Program-made: the position numbers and the translations under genes | In this document: positions 17,724-26,473 of the stretch, piece by piece | Layout of the letters: the number at the start of each line of letters is the position of its first letter | Position numbering within the stretch: position 1 is the stretch's first letter | Assembly (NCBI GenBank): GCA_050313995.1 | Contig: JBNPMM010000004.1 | From: JAUMWX01 sp023394215 | GTDB lineage: Bacteria; Bacillota; Clostridia; Tissierellales; Peptoniphilaceae | Direction: 5' to 3' (one strand) | Length of the DNA stretch: 64,000 nt | The notes under the pieces: generated by a model | Told to the model about the DNA's origin: nothing | What the model saw: the letters and a program-made list of their open reading frames with translations, nothing else | Database searches by the model: none

Positions 17724-19399
17724 GAACACTTAAATATTTATTATTAAAGGATATGGGCTTGTACGGTTTTAACATTTTTGCAAGTCTTAGGGACAGAAAG
17801 AGGAGAAGCAAGCTTTTGGTCGCTCTGGTGGCTATAGTTGTACTTGCTGTTTACAGTATATTGTTTACAAAGGTATTTTTGGGAAGCTTTGATACTTTCA
17901 AATCTTTGGGGATGGCGGATTCCTTCCTTATGGCAGGATATTTTGTATATTTAATCTTGTTGCTTTTTATGTCGGGTACCATTATCATTTCAAAAATATA
18001 TTTTTCAAATGATATTACAACCCTTCTACCGCTTCCTATAAAGTCTCAAACCCTTATGATATCCAATGTGGCAATATCAAGTATAATGGGGATAGTTTAT
18101 TCCTTATTTTATACAGTGCCTGTTATTTTGAAATACGGTTCAGGGATGAATCAAGGGATAGAGTATTATATATTTGCCTTTATTTCTCTTGTGACCATGA
18201 CAGTTATAACAAATTCATTAGTTGCCTTTGTTATAGTACTTGTAATGAGCTATGTAAATAAATTTGCCTCAGCTAAAAAGATTCTGCAATTTTTCGGTAT
18301 GCTTTTGACCATAGTTTTTTCCTTGGGGATAAATTTTATGATTCAAAAGTTTATGACTGAAAACGGTGGATTTAATCAAAATATGTTTATCAATGCCACA
18401 AATGGCTTGGTAGAGCAGATGTATAGCATTTTCCCACCTTTGAGGATTGTAAATCTTAGTTTGACAAGTCCTACAATTACGGAGAAGATATTTTACCTTT
18501 TATTACAAATAGTACTTACCATAGCTATAGTTTTTATATCTGCAAATGTTGGAAGCAAGCTTATGATAAAGGGTATACTTCTTAATAAGGTGGTTGCCGT
18601 AAAAAAGAAGAAAGAAAAGAGTATTAAGTTGGGACAAAAGTCAACTTTTGCCTCCCTTATATCTAAAGAGTTTAACACGATTTTCAGAAATCCGGCTTAT
18701 GCTTTTAATACTCTGGGTGTAGGTTTGATACTTCCTTTAGCTTTGATGATTCCTTTTTTGGCAAAAAATGATATGGGAAATATAAACTTTAGTGAAATTA
18801 AGATGTATTTGGATATGTTTATAGAAGAGACTGTTGGCGAAATACCTATATACTTTGCTTCGGGATTGCTTTTATCGCTTTTTTTCACAGCTACAGCTTG
18901 TGCTGCGACAACATCAATTACCAGAGAGGGTAATAGGATTTGGTTGATGCAATCTTTGCCTATTAAGGCTAAAGAACAGATAAGTGCAAGGATAGTTTCC
19001 AGTATGATCTTATCATTTTTGACAGTTTTGCCTACATTTTTGCTTATAGCATTCTTTTTGAAATTCGGAATTAAATTTTTCCTTGTAGCTATGGTTGCAA
19101 ACCTTGTAGCGTCATTCTTTATCTCTTCTGTAGGACTTTTTGTTGATATACTTAGACCTAAACTTGATTGGAGGACGCCTCAAGAAGCTATGAAGCAAAA
19201 TTTAAATGTCTTTATACTTACAATTATCAATTTTATGATAATAGGAGGATTGATTTATTTAGGACTTAAGCTAATCAGTTTTGAAAATAATTCCTTTATA
19301 TATTATACAGCTGCAGTTTCAGCTATTTTATTGGTACTTTCTTTTGTTATAAATCTATTATCCGTAAAGAATTTGGATAGTAAGTTAAGAAAATATTAA
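17720..19399 (+). CDS. ABC transporter permease
   Basis: A 559-residue integral membrane protein with about 12 hydrophobic segments in two halves, split by a basic cytoplasmic loop near residue 295 (KKKKEKS). It resembles the large permeases of ABC-2-like exporters in clostridia. It is coupled to the preceding ATPase by the ATGA overlap and ends before a strong hairpin. The exported substrate is unknown. Confidence 0.85.
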   Translation: MRTLKYLLLKDMGLYGFNIFASLRDRKRRSKLLVALVAIVVLAVYSILFTKVFLGSFDTFKSLGMADSFLMAGYFVYLILLLFMSGTIIISKIYFSNDITTLLPLPIKSQTLMISNVAISSIMGIVYSLFYTVPVILKYGSGMNQGIEYYIFAFISLVTMTVITNSLVAFVIVLVMSYVNKFASAKKILQFFGMLLTIVFSLGINFMIQKFMTENGGFNQNMFINATNGLVEQMYSIFPPLRIVNLSLTSPTITEKIFYLLLQIVLTIAIVFISANVGSKLMIKGILLNKVVAVKKKKEKSIKLGQKSTFASLISKEFNTIFRNPAYAFNTLGVGLILPLALMIPFLAKNDMGNINFSEIKMYLDMFIEETVGEIPIYFASGLLLSLFFTATACAATTSITREGNRIWLMQSLPIKAKEQISARIVSSMILSFLTVLPTFLLIAFFLKFGIKFFLVAMVANLVASFFISSVGLFVDILRPKLDWRTPQEAMKQNLNVFILTIINFMIIGGLIYLGLKLISFENNSFIYYTAAVSAILLVLSFVINLLSVKNLDSKLRKY

Positions 19400-19467
19400 T
19401 AAAGGATTTAAGTAAAAAAGTAATTTTTAAGTATAGGAAAAATTATTGTTGAAAGCAATGATAGGGG

Positions 19468-19494
19468 CCGGCAAATTTGATTTGCCGGTTTCTT
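19468..19494 (+). terminator. Rho-independent terminator of the ABC operon
   Basis: Perfect nine-base stem CCGGCAAAT (19468-19476) / ATTTGCCGG (19480-19488) with a three-base loop, followed by a T-rich tract. Confidence 0.85.
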
Positions 19495-19544
19495 AGTTAG
19501 TTAGACCTAACACTGATAAATAGATATCAACTTTAAGAATTTTA

Positions 19545-19553
19545 TGCTATAAT
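19545..19553 (+). promoter_or_regulatory. Extended -10 promoter of the hydrogenase operon
   Basis: TGC followed by a perfect TATAAT (19548-19553), 25 bases before the first gene. The -35 region is poor. Confidence 0.55.
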
Positions 19554-19578
19554 GTAGAAAAGTGACGGAGGAAATGAA

Positions 19579-19845
19579 ATGAAAATTAAAATTTGTATGG
19601 GAACAAATTGTGTTGTTAACGGCGCTATGGACCTTTATGATCAAATAGAAAGCCTAAACGAACTTATAGAAGAAAATCCTGAGGCTTATAAAGTTGAAAG
19701 TTTGGAGCTTGAAGCTGTAAGCTGTACAAAAGATTGTAAAACTGAAACTCATAAGCAATGTGTGGTTTACATAGATGAAAAGCCTGTAAAGTTGGAGGCA
19801 AGATATCTTGTAGAGCATATAATGGATTTAATAAGGAAGGATTAA
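19579..19845 (+). CDS. NuoE/HydC-like [2Fe-2S] thioredoxin-fold protein
   Basis: An 88-residue protein with the four-cysteine pattern of thioredoxin-like [2Fe-2S] ferredoxins: CMGTNC near the N-terminus and SCTKDC near residues 49-54. Such proteins pass electrons in NuoE/HndA-type modules of hydrogenases and NADH dehydrogenases. It ends three bases before the hydrogenase gene, so it is probably an electron-transfer partner or subunit. A GACGGAGG site precedes the ATG. Confidence 0.8.
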   Translation: MKIKICMGTNCVVNGAMDLYDQIESLNELIEENPEAYKVESLELEAVSCTKDCKTETHKQCVVYIDEKPVKLEARYLVEHIMDLIRKD

Positions 19846-19848
19846 TAG

Positions 19849-21354
19849 ATGAAGGAAACTTATTCGGATTTAGTGTACATAAGAAGGCGTGTTTTTGCCG
19901 AAGTGGCAAAGTTAGCATATGAGAATGCAAGCCTTGACGATATCAGAAAACTTCCTTTTGAAATACTGCCCGGGGAGGTTGCAAACTATAGGGACAGTAT
20001 ATTTAAAGAGAGGGCTGTAGTCACTGAAAGAATCAGGATGGCTATGGGTTTTAATGTTAGAAGCAGCAAAGAGTATACGACTATTACCGACGGCATGGAA
20101 GATTTAAATATGAAGAATGTGCATTTCGAGATGCCGCTTGTTAATGTTATTCCTTTTGCTTGTGCGGCATGTCCTACAAAGGCATATACTGTAACTGATA
20201 ATTGCAGAAGATGCTTGGGACATCCCTGTGTTCATGTGTGCCCTGTGAATGCGGTTTCATTGGCTAAAGATAGAGCTGTTATAGATAAATCAAAGTGCAT
20301 AAAGTGTGGAAGATGTAAGGAGGCATGCCCTTACAATGCTATAGTTATGTATGACAGACCTTGTGCAGCCGTATGTGGTGTAAATGCTATAGAAAGCGAC
20401 GAACTTGGAAGGGCAAAGATAAACGACAGCAAGTGTGTATCTTGCGGCAGATGTATGACTGAATGTCCTTTCGGAGCTATTGCCGATAAGGGGCAGGTAT
20501 ATCAGTTATCAAAATCTTTAGCGGACAAGGAAGTTAATTATGCTATGGTTGCTCCTTCATTTGTAGGGCAATTCGGAGCTTTATCATCCCCTTTACAAAT
20601 AGTTGAAGGTATTAAGAAGCTTGGATTCCAAGGGGTTGTAGAAGTATCTTTGGGGGCTGATATTACCACAATAAACGAAGCTAAGGAATATTTGCACAGG
20701 GTTCCTGAAGAAGTTCCTTTTATGGCTACTTCCTGCTGCAACTCTTGGTGGCTTATGGTTGAGAAGAATTTCCCCGGAGAATTCGCCTATATTTCCGACT
20801 CGGCTTCTCCTATGGTATATACTGCAAAGTATATCAAGGAAATTTCACCTAATGCAAAAATAACCTTTATAGGGCCTTGTATATCAAAGAAGATAGAGGC
20901 TATGCGTGACGAGCTTAAGGGGCTTATAGACTATGTAATCACCTATGAAGAATTGATGGGTATGTTGCAAGCAAGACAGATAGAGCTTGGAGAATTGGAG
21001 GTAAGATCCGACGTCAGGTATTCTTCATCTCTTGGTAGAAATTATGCGGTGGCAAGCGGGGTAGCCGGCGCTGTGAAAGAAACCGCTATGAAACTTGATC
21101 CTACAAGAGATATAAAGATAGAGCACGCATCTACTCTTCAAGACTGTATGAAGATGATGAAACTTGCTAAGGCCGGCAAGTTAAACGGCTATCTTTTAGA
21201 GGGTATGGCCTGTCCCGGAGGTTGTGTAAACGGACCGGGATGTATGTCATCATCACCAAGAGTATTAAAAGACTTGAAGAAGTTTGTTGATGACGCTGAA
21301 GTTTATAGTCCGCTTGATAATTTAAATATTTCTGATGAAATAAAAGCGAGATAG
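19849..21354 (+). CDS. [FeFe]-hydrogenase, group B-like
   Basis: A 501-residue iron-only hydrogenase that interconverts protons and H2 with ferredoxin-level electrons, in the cytoplasm. An N-terminal Cys-rich region (about 104-210) has several CxxCxxC clusters for [4Fe-4S] centres, such as CIKCGRCKEACP and CVSCGRCMTECP. The H-cluster motifs are present: TSCCNSWW (L1, Asn where many enzymes have Pro), FIGPCISKKIEA (L2) and EGMACPGGCVNGPG (L3). The L1 form and domain layout suggest group B. No maturase genes are in the window. Confidence 0.9.
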   Translation: MKETYSDLVYIRRRVFAEVAKLAYENASLDDIRKLPFEILPGEVANYRDSIFKERAVVTERIRMAMGFNVRSSKEYTTITDGMEDLNMKNVHFEMPLVNVIPFACAACPTKAYTVTDNCRRCLGHPCVHVCPVNAVSLAKDRAVIDKSKCIKCGRCKEACPYNAIVMYDRPCAAVCGVNAIESDELGRAKINDSKCVSCGRCMTECPFGAIADKGQVYQLSKSLADKEVNYAMVAPSFVGQFGALSSPLQIVEGIKKLGFQGVVEVSLGADITTINEAKEYLHRVPEEVPFMATSCCNSWWLMVEKNFPGEFAYISDSASPMVYTAKYIKEISPNAKITFIGPCISKKIEAMRDELKGLIDYVITYEELMGMLQARQIELGELEVRSDVRYSSSLGRNYAVASGVAGAVKETAMKLDPTRDIKIEHASTLQDCMKMMKLAKAGKLNGYLLEGMACPGGCVNGPGCMSSSPRVLKDLKKFVDDAEVYSPLDNLNISDEIKAR

Positions 21355-21360
21355 TTAAAG

Positions 21361-21402
21361 ATATCTATTATAGGTTTATGACTTATAATAGATATTTTTT
21401 TA
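21361..21402 (+). terminator. Rho-independent terminator of the hydrogenase operon
   Basis: Perfect 12-base stem at 21361-21372 and 21384-21395, followed by a T run. Confidence 0.9.
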
Positions 21403-21445
21403 GCTTTAATATCTTGAAATAGGTATAAATGTAATATATAATATT

Positions 21446-21467
21446 CATATCAAAATTATTTGATATG
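21446..21467. promoter_or_regulatory. ArsR-type operator, site 1
   Basis: A perfect inverted repeat, CATATCAAA and TTTGATATG around ATTA, lies 13 bases before the arsR start. A related copy precedes the permease gene at 21800. Two copies around one regulator gene mark it as the probable ArsR binding site. Confidence 0.7.
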
Positions 21468-21478
21468 AGGGAATATAA

Positions 21479-21754
21479 ATGAATGTAGATTATGAAATAA
21501 GGTCAAAGATATTTAAAGCTTTTTGTGATCCGAAGCGATTGGAAATTTTAGAAATTTTGAAAAGCGGTGAACAATGTGCTTGTGTATTACTGACTCAATT
21601 GAAAATTACGCAATCCGGATTATCCTATCATATGAAAATTTTAATGGAATCTGAAATTGTTATCGGCAGGCAAGAAGGAAAATGGACTCACTATTGTATA
21701 TCAAAAAGCGGTATAGATAGAGCAATTGAGTTGTTAGAAAATATAAAATGTTAA
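21479..21754 (+). CDS. arsR: ArsR/SmtB-family metalloregulator
   Basis: A 91-residue winged-helix repressor that senses As(III)/Sb(III) and releases DNA on binding. The metal site is Cys33-Ala-Cys35 in GEQCACVLLTQL, matching the CxC of the recognition region in classic ArsR proteins. LKITQSGLSYHMKIL is the recognition helix. It heads an arsenic cassette and lies next to two matching palindromes, so it likely represses itself and the permease operon. Confidence 0.9.
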   Translation: MNVDYEIRSKIFKAFCDPKRLEILEILKSGEQCACVLLTQLKITQSGLSYHMKILMESEIVIGRQEGKWTHYCISKSGIDRAIELLENIKC

Positions 21755-21758
21755 AAAT

Positions 21759-21788
21759 TTTTAGTCATCTTTATGAAGATGACTAAAA
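21759..21788 (+). terminator. Stem-loop between arsR and the permease
   Basis: Perfect 13-base stem at 21759-21771 and 21776-21788 with a four-base loop, only a few bases after the arsR stop. The T tract is weak, so it may be a partial terminator or RNA stabiliser. Confidence 0.65.
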
Positions 21789-21799
21789 TAATGTTTTTT

Positions 21800-21824
21800 A
21801 TATCAAATTTTTTTGATTTGATAT
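21800..21824. promoter_or_regulatory. ArsR-type operator, site 2
   Basis: ATATCAAA (21800) followed by four bases and TTTGATTT repeats the geometry of site 1 with a slightly degraded right half. A second TTTGATAT half (21817-21824) overlaps it. It lies directly before the ribosome binding site of the permease gene. Confidence 0.6.
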
Positions 21825-21833
21825 TGGAGGAAT

Positions 21834-22850
21834 ATGAAGATAGTTAGAGAAATAGCCTTATTTATTCAAAATCAAATTTTAGCTATGGATTGGTTAAATG
21901 ATTTAGTAGGAAATATATTGGTAAGTTTAGGAATTGATCTGAGCGGTAAACTTGGGGGGAGTTTGCAATTTTTTATTTATGATGTATTAAAGATAACAAT
22001 CCTTTTATGTACCTTAATTTTTATAATTTCATATATACAGAGTTATTTTCCGCCGGAAAAGAGTAAAAAGATACTTGGAAAATTTAAAGGTACTAAGGCA
22101 AATATTATTGCGGCTTTATTGGGTACGGTAACTCCGTTTTGTTCCTGTTCTTCAATTCCCTTATTTATTGGCTTTAATTCAGCAGGACTGCCTATCGGAG
22201 TTACCTTTAGTTTTTTGATTTCTTCACCAATGGTGGATTTAGGGAGTTTATTACTTTTAGTAAGTATTTTTGGATTGAAAATAGGGATCGCCTATGTCAT
22301 TTTAGGGCTTATTATTGCCGTTATAGGAGGGACTATCATTGAAAAATTAAAGCTTGAAAATCAAATCGAAGATTTTATTCTAACAATCCCGAAAGCTGTG
22401 GAGCTTGAAGAAAATGTAATTAAAAGGCGAGAAAGAATTTATTTTGCTAAAAATCAAGTCAAAGATACTTTTTTGAAGGTCTTTCCTTTTATTGTTATAG
22501 GGGTCGGAATAGGGGCTTTGATTCATAATTGGATACCTGAATCATTCATAGAGAAAATATTGGGTGGAAATAATCATTTTGGAGTTGTAATTGCTACTAT
22601 TGTAGGGGTTCCTATGTATGCTGATATATTCGGTACGATACCTATTGCAGAAGCACTTTTATCCAAAGGTGCACTATTGGGTACTGTTTTAGCTTTTATG
22701 ATGGGAGTTACTGCTTTGAGTCTACCGTCAATAATTATGCTAAGGAAGGCTGTTAAACCGAAGTTGTTGGCAATATTTGTCGGAATCTCTACAATCGGTA
22801 TTATTATAGTGGGATATTTATTTAATATGTTTAGTTACTTATTCATTTAG
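21834..22850 (+). CDS. Permease of the UPF0718/ArsP family
   Basis: A 338-residue membrane protein with about eight hydrophobic segments, of the family (DUF318) that includes ArsP, an exporter of trivalent organoarsenicals. The diagnostic TPFCSCSSIPLFIGF segment with paired cysteines and FLISSPMVDLGS are present. TGGAGG precedes the ATG. Its neighbours arsR, a thioredoxin-like gene and arsC point to export of arsenite or organic arsenicals; which one cannot be decided from sequence. Confidence 0.87.
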   Translation: MKIVREIALFIQNQILAMDWLNDLVGNILVSLGIDLSGKLGGSLQFFIYDVLKITILLCTLIFIISYIQSYFPPEKSKKILGKFKGTKANIIAALLGTVTPFCSCSSIPLFIGFNSAGLPIGVTFSFLISSPMVDLGSLLLLVSIFGLKIGIAYVILGLIIAVIGGTIIEKLKLENQIEDFILTIPKAVELEENVIKRRERIYFAKNQVKDTFLKVFPFIVIGVGIGALIHNWIPESFIEKILGGNNHFGVVIATIVGVPMYADIFGTIPIAEALLSKGALLGTVLAFMMGVTALSLPSIIMLRKAVKPKLLAIFVGISTIGIIIVGYLFNMFSYLFI

Positions 22851-22861
22851 GAGGATAAATT

Positions 22862-23170
22862 ATGTTATTTGGGAGAAATAAATCTTGTTGTAATGTTAAA
22901 TCTGACAGTGCAAAAGAAATTAAGGAAACGGGAATCTATGTTTTGGGTTCTGGCTGTAAAAAATGCAACGAATTAGAGGATAATATCAGATATTCTTTAA
23001 AAAAATTGGGGATAGATGAAGAAGTTTTTCATATTACAGACTTTGCTTTAATAGCTGCTATGGGGGTTATGTCAACACCCGCTTTAGTGATTGATAAAAA
23101 GCTTGTTAGTTATGGTAAAGTACTTTCTAAAGAAGAATGTGAAAATATTCTTGTGAAAGAGAGACTTTGA
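22862..23170 (+). CDS. Thioredoxin-like redox protein
   Basis: A 102-residue protein of the small thioredoxin/glutaredoxin-like family found beside UPF0718 permeases. The redox motif is GSGCKKCNELE, and MSTPALVIDKKLVSYGKVLS contains the cis-proline. The N-terminus also carries a CC pair. It lies 11 bases after the permease and one base before arsC, so it may reduce ArsC or deliver thiol-bound arsenic (inference). Confidence 0.85.
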   Translation: MLFGRNKSCCNVKSDSAKEIKETGIYVLGSGCKKCNELEDNIRYSLKKLGIDEEVFHITDFALIAAMGVMSTPALVIDKKLVSYGKVLSKEECENILVKERL

Positions 23171-23171
23171 T

Positions 23172-23582
23172 ATGAGAAAAAGAGTAGCCTTTATTTGCGT
23201 TCACAATTCTTGTAGAAGTCAGATAGCAGAGGCAATAGCCAAAGAATATGGAAGGGATGTTATTGAAGCTTATTCTGCAGGAACGGAAGTTAAAAAATAT
23301 ATAAATCCTGATGCGGTTAGATTGATTAAATCGATATATAATATTGATATGGAGAAAGATCAAAAACCTAAATTGATTGAAGATATTCCAAAAGTTGAAT
23401 ATTTGATTACTATGGGTTGTAATGTTGTATGTCCTACACTTTCTTATGATTGCCATATAGAGGATTGGGGAATAGAGGATCCGACGGGGAAAAGTGATAA
23501 AGAATTTATTGAAATAATAAAAGTAATCGAGAATAAAGTTATTAATTTAATCCGACTTATAGAATCTAAGGATGATAAATAG
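23172..23582 (+). CDS. arsC: Arsenate reductase, low-molecular-weight phosphatase type
   Basis: Reduces arsenate to arsenite with thioredoxin, in the cytoplasm. The protein is 136 residues. The phosphatase loop is CVHNSCRSQ with the nucleophile Cys9 and Arg15. Resolving cysteines are probably Cys83 and Cys87 in MGCNVVCP, closer together than the pair of S. aureus ArsC. The general acid is in EDWGIEDPTGK. It starts one base after the thioredoxin-like gene and completes the cassette. Confidence 0.92.
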   Translation: MRKRVAFICVHNSCRSQIAEAIAKEYGRDVIEAYSAGTEVKKYINPDAVRLIKSIYNIDMEKDQKPKLIEDIPKVEYLITMGCNVVCPTLSYDCHIEDWGIEDPTGKSDKEFIEIIKVIENKVINLIRLIESKDDK

Positions 23583-23610
23583 CGGATTAATTTTGAAGAA
23601 TTTTATTAAT

Positions 23611-23658
23611 ATTAAATTGTAGGGGTAGTATGTTGTCATACTACCCCTACAATTTAAT
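23611..23658. terminator. Bidirectional terminator between convergent operons
   Basis: A perfect 22-base stem joins 23611-23632 and 23637-23658 with a four-base loop. It is shared by the arsenic cassette (plus) and the phosphoglycerate mutase gene (minus). Confidence 0.92.
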
Positions 23659-23664
23659 AAATTT

Positions 23665-24906
23665 TTAATTTCCTTCTTTTTTTGTAGCTTCAAGATAATC
23701 AAACAGGGTATTGAAAAACTCATTACCGCTTATTCTTAACAGGGCTCCCTTTGCCGCCGATATTTCATCATAGTTTTTTATATCATCTTTTCGGATGTTT
23801 TTTCCGCTTATTACAACAGGGACGGGATCTCCGCTATGTTCTCTTCTCTCGCAAGGGGTAGAGTGATCCGCTGCAAGGGCTATAATAAGATTTTCCTTTA
23901 TCTGTTCCTTGGCATAAGCAAGGACGTAACCTGCCATTTTATCATAGATTTCAATAGCATTTACTTTGCCCATAGGCTTATTGTCATGTCCCATAAGGTC
24001 TGTCGCCTTATAGTGCAGAACAACAAAGTCGTTATCCTTTAGGGCTTCAATGGCAAGTTTGCTTTTTAATTCTATGTTAGTATCGATATTTCCGGTGAAG
24101 CTGGGGTCTGTAATTGTTGAGAAACCTGCCAATTTGGCAACGCCCAAAACGGTTGATTCGGCAGCTACACAGGCAGCTTTGACTTTATATTTTTCTGCAG
24201 TTTTTTCAAGAGCAGGCATCTTTCCGGCCCCTCTTGTAAGAATGAAGTTTGCTTTTAAAAGTCCTTCTTTTTCTCTATTTAAATTTACTTCGTGTTTATC
24301 AAGCATTTTATATATTTCTTTTTGAAGTTTATTTATTATATCAGCAGTTTTCTTTGAATCTTCCATTCCGTCTTTTGATTCGGATATTTTTACTTTAAGC
24401 CCCTCGGATTTCGGATCCGTATCACTTACTTTTTCTGAAAGACCTTGGCCTCTAAGGATAAGTACAGCTCTATGTTCGGTTGATTCTTTAAATATTACTT
24501 TAACACCGTCAATTTCTATACCGTTTATGGCATCGGCAAGGGCTTTTGTACCTTCACGGATACGGCCCGCTCTTCTGTCGATTACAAGACCTTCTTCGTT
24601 TACTGTAGCAAAATTGCATCTGAAGGCTATGTCACCAGCTTGTAGATCCATATCGTTGCCGAAGGCTTCAATAGGGCCTCTTCCAGGATAATCTTTTAGG
24701 GAATAACCGAAGAGGATCATGTGTCCAAGGTCGGTACCCACAGGGGTACCTGCCTTGTGTAAATCCATGATTCCGCTTGAGCCATTTTCTGCTATTTTAT
24801 TTAAATTTGTTTTTTTTGCATATTGTAAGGGAGTAAGGTATGAAAGTTCCTCACAGGGTCTATCTCCCAAACCGTCAGCAATCATTAGTAGTATTTTATT
24901 TTTCAA
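23665..24906 (-). CDS. apgM: 2,3-bisphosphoglycerate-independent phosphoglycerate mutase, archaeal type
   Basis: Interconverts 3- and 2-phosphoglycerate; a 413-residue member of the alkaline phosphatase superfamily, ApgM branch. Visible are LMIADGLGDRP (metal Asp), GTPVGTDLGHMILFGY (the catalytic Ser/Thr region), DRRAGRIREGT, and the late metal ligands LHYKATDLMGHDNKP and ALAADHSTPCERREHSGDPVP. The start is TTG with AGGAGA seven bases upstream. It follows the DASS transporter by nine bases on the same strand. It may provide the mutase step before the enolase of this genome. Confidence 0.9.
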   Translation of the reverse strand: MKNKILLMIADGLGDRPCEELSYLTPLQYAKKTNLNKIAENGSSGIMDLHKAGTPVGTDLGHMILFGYSLKDYPGRGPIEAFGNDMDLQAGDIAFRCNFATVNEEGLVIDRRAGRIREGTKALADAINGIEIDGVKVIFKESTEHRAVLILRGQGLSEKVSDTDPKSEGLKVKISESKDGMEDSKKTADIINKLQKEIYKMLDKHEVNLNREKEGLLKANFILTRGAGKMPALEKTAEKYKVKAACVAAESTVLGVAKLAGFSTITDPSFTGNIDTNIELKSKLAIEALKDNDFVVLHYKATDLMGHDNKPMGKVNAIEIYDKMAGYVLAYAKEQIKENLIIALAADHSTPCERREHSGDPVPVVISGKNIRKDDIKNYDEISAAKGALLRISGNEFFNTLFDYLEATKKEGN

Positions 24907-24915
24907 ATCAGTCTC

Positions 24916-26358
24916 CTATATTATAAACTTTAGCCATGTGAAGTATATTAAGGCTATTGAACATGAGCCTATAAAGCATGAAACCAAACCGTACACCAAT
25001 TCGTCTTTTACTGTGAAGTAACCTGTACCGAAGTATAGGGTGTTTACTTTTGAATGAGGTGGTAGGGTGATTGTATAGGCTATGGCAAATGAACAGGCTA
25101 AGGCAAGAGGTACCGGATCCATGCCCAATTGTTTTGAAAGAGCTATTACCGCAGGGATGATTATTGTCGTACGTACGGTCTTGCTTGTAAATATAAGGTG
25201 GCTGAATACCGCTATGAAAATTAAAACTATGGCAACTACTGATGTTGACATCTTATCCAAGCCTGTTGCATTTATAAGTTTATTTATCACCCAAGTTGCA
25301 GCTTCGTTATCATTTACAGCATTTCCTACGGCATAGGCACCTGCGGAGAAAAGCATCAAATCCCATTTTATATTTGCTTCTTTCCATGTGATAACTCCTA
25401 TTCCGGGCATTAAGCATAAAAGCATGCTAAGTACAGCTGTTTGTTCCGTGCTTATTTTGAATCCCCACCAAGCTTTTTGATAATCGCCTGTTGCCCATAA
25501 AAATAGGGTAAGCAGGAAGATTATAACCGCTTTTATTTCCCTTGATGACATAGGTCCAAGTTCATTTAATTGTTTTTTCAATGATGCGGTAAAGTCCTGT
25601 GTATTTTCCTTGAATTCATTTTTGTATTTGAACAGGAATATACCTGCAATAAAGGCAAATATGGTTGTAATAAGGGCTTGAGGCAAGGATCCCATTAACC
25701 ATTGCATATAGCCTATATTTCCGTTTGCCTGTTCATTTATAAAACCTATCGCCAATACTTGGGCAGAAGTGGCGGTCATTACAACGGATGTTGCAAAGCC
25801 GTTGTTTTGAACTCCTTGCAACATCATAAGTTTACCGAACTTACTTTGTCCTGGCATAGCCTTGAAAACTTCCAAAATAATAAGGGCTATAGGTACTATC
25901 AGAGAAGCTCTGGCAGTTGTTGAAGGAACAAAAAATGCCAATATGTAATTGACTACTACAAATACTACAAGAGTTTGAGTCGGTGTTTTGGCAAATTTTG
26001 TTACTAAGGTAAGAGATATTCTCTTTCCAAGGTTTGATGCACTCATGGCGGATGTAAGTACAAAAGCCGCCACCATAAGCCATATTATATCATAACCAAG
26101 AGTTCCGAAGGCTACATCCTGCTTTTTTACCGCTCCTAAAAGAGGTAAAAGAAGAACTACCATTATAGAAGTTAAGTAGATTGGTATTGGTCTTGCTATC
26201 CACATGATAAGTGCAAAAGTAAAAAGGGCTAAACTTACCTGTCCTTGTCGAGTCATACCTTCGGGAAGCGGCATAAAGTATAAGAACAAGAAAGCCGCTA
26301 CAGCCAGGACAACTCCTATGAGTGCTGATGAATTTTTCTTTAAATTTTCCTTTAACAT
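24916..26358 (-). CDS. DASS (SLC13) family anion:Na+ symporter
   Basis: A 480-residue transporter with about 12 hydrophobic segments, for di- or tricarboxylates or related anions. Family signatures are FFVPSTTARASLIVP near the middle and IVALSKQLGMDPVPLALACSFA toward the C-terminus (quoted here in part). I start it at the ATG at 26358, since GGAGGA lies just before it. An ATG four codons upstream would overlap that site. It is divergent from a LysR gene, which probably controls it. Confidence 0.88.
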   Translation of the reverse strand: MLKENLKKNSSALIGVVLAVAAFLFLYFMPLPEGMTRQGQVSLALFTFALIMWIARPIPIYLTSIMVVLLLPLLGAVKKQDVAFGTLGYDIIWLMVAAFVLTSAMSASNLGKRISLTLVTKFAKTPTQTLVVFVVVNYILAFFVPSTTARASLIVPIALIILEVFKAMPGQSKFGKLMMLQGVQNNGFATSVVMTATSAQVLAIGFINEQANGNIGYMQWLMGSLPQALITTIFAFIAGIFLFKYKNEFKENTQDFTASLKKQLNELGPMSSREIKAVIIFLLTLFLWATGDYQKAWWGFKISTEQTAVLSMLLCLMPGIGVITWKEANIKWDLMLFSAGAYAVGNAVNDNEAATWVINKLINATGLDKMSTSVVAIVLIFIAVFSHLIFTSKTVRTTIIIPAVIALSKQLGMDPVPLALACSFAIAYTITLPPHSKVNTLYFGTGYFTVKDELVYGLVSCFIGSCSIALIYFTWLKFII

Positions 26359-26446
26359 TTTTTCCTCCATAATTTGTTTATATTGATATTATATGGCTAT
26401 CGATTTCATAAAACAAAAGAATTGTATTATCATAATAATAACTTTT

Positions 26447-26455
26447 TGTTATAAT
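26447..26455 (+). promoter_or_regulatory. Extended -10 promoter of the LysR gene
   Basis: TGT plus a perfect TATAAT (26450-26455), 18 bases before the lysR start. The 115-base divergent region also has AT-rich dyads such as TTATCATAATAATAA that could bind the LysR protein. Confidence 0.5.
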
Positions 26456-26473
26456 AAATAAAAGGGGGAAAGT

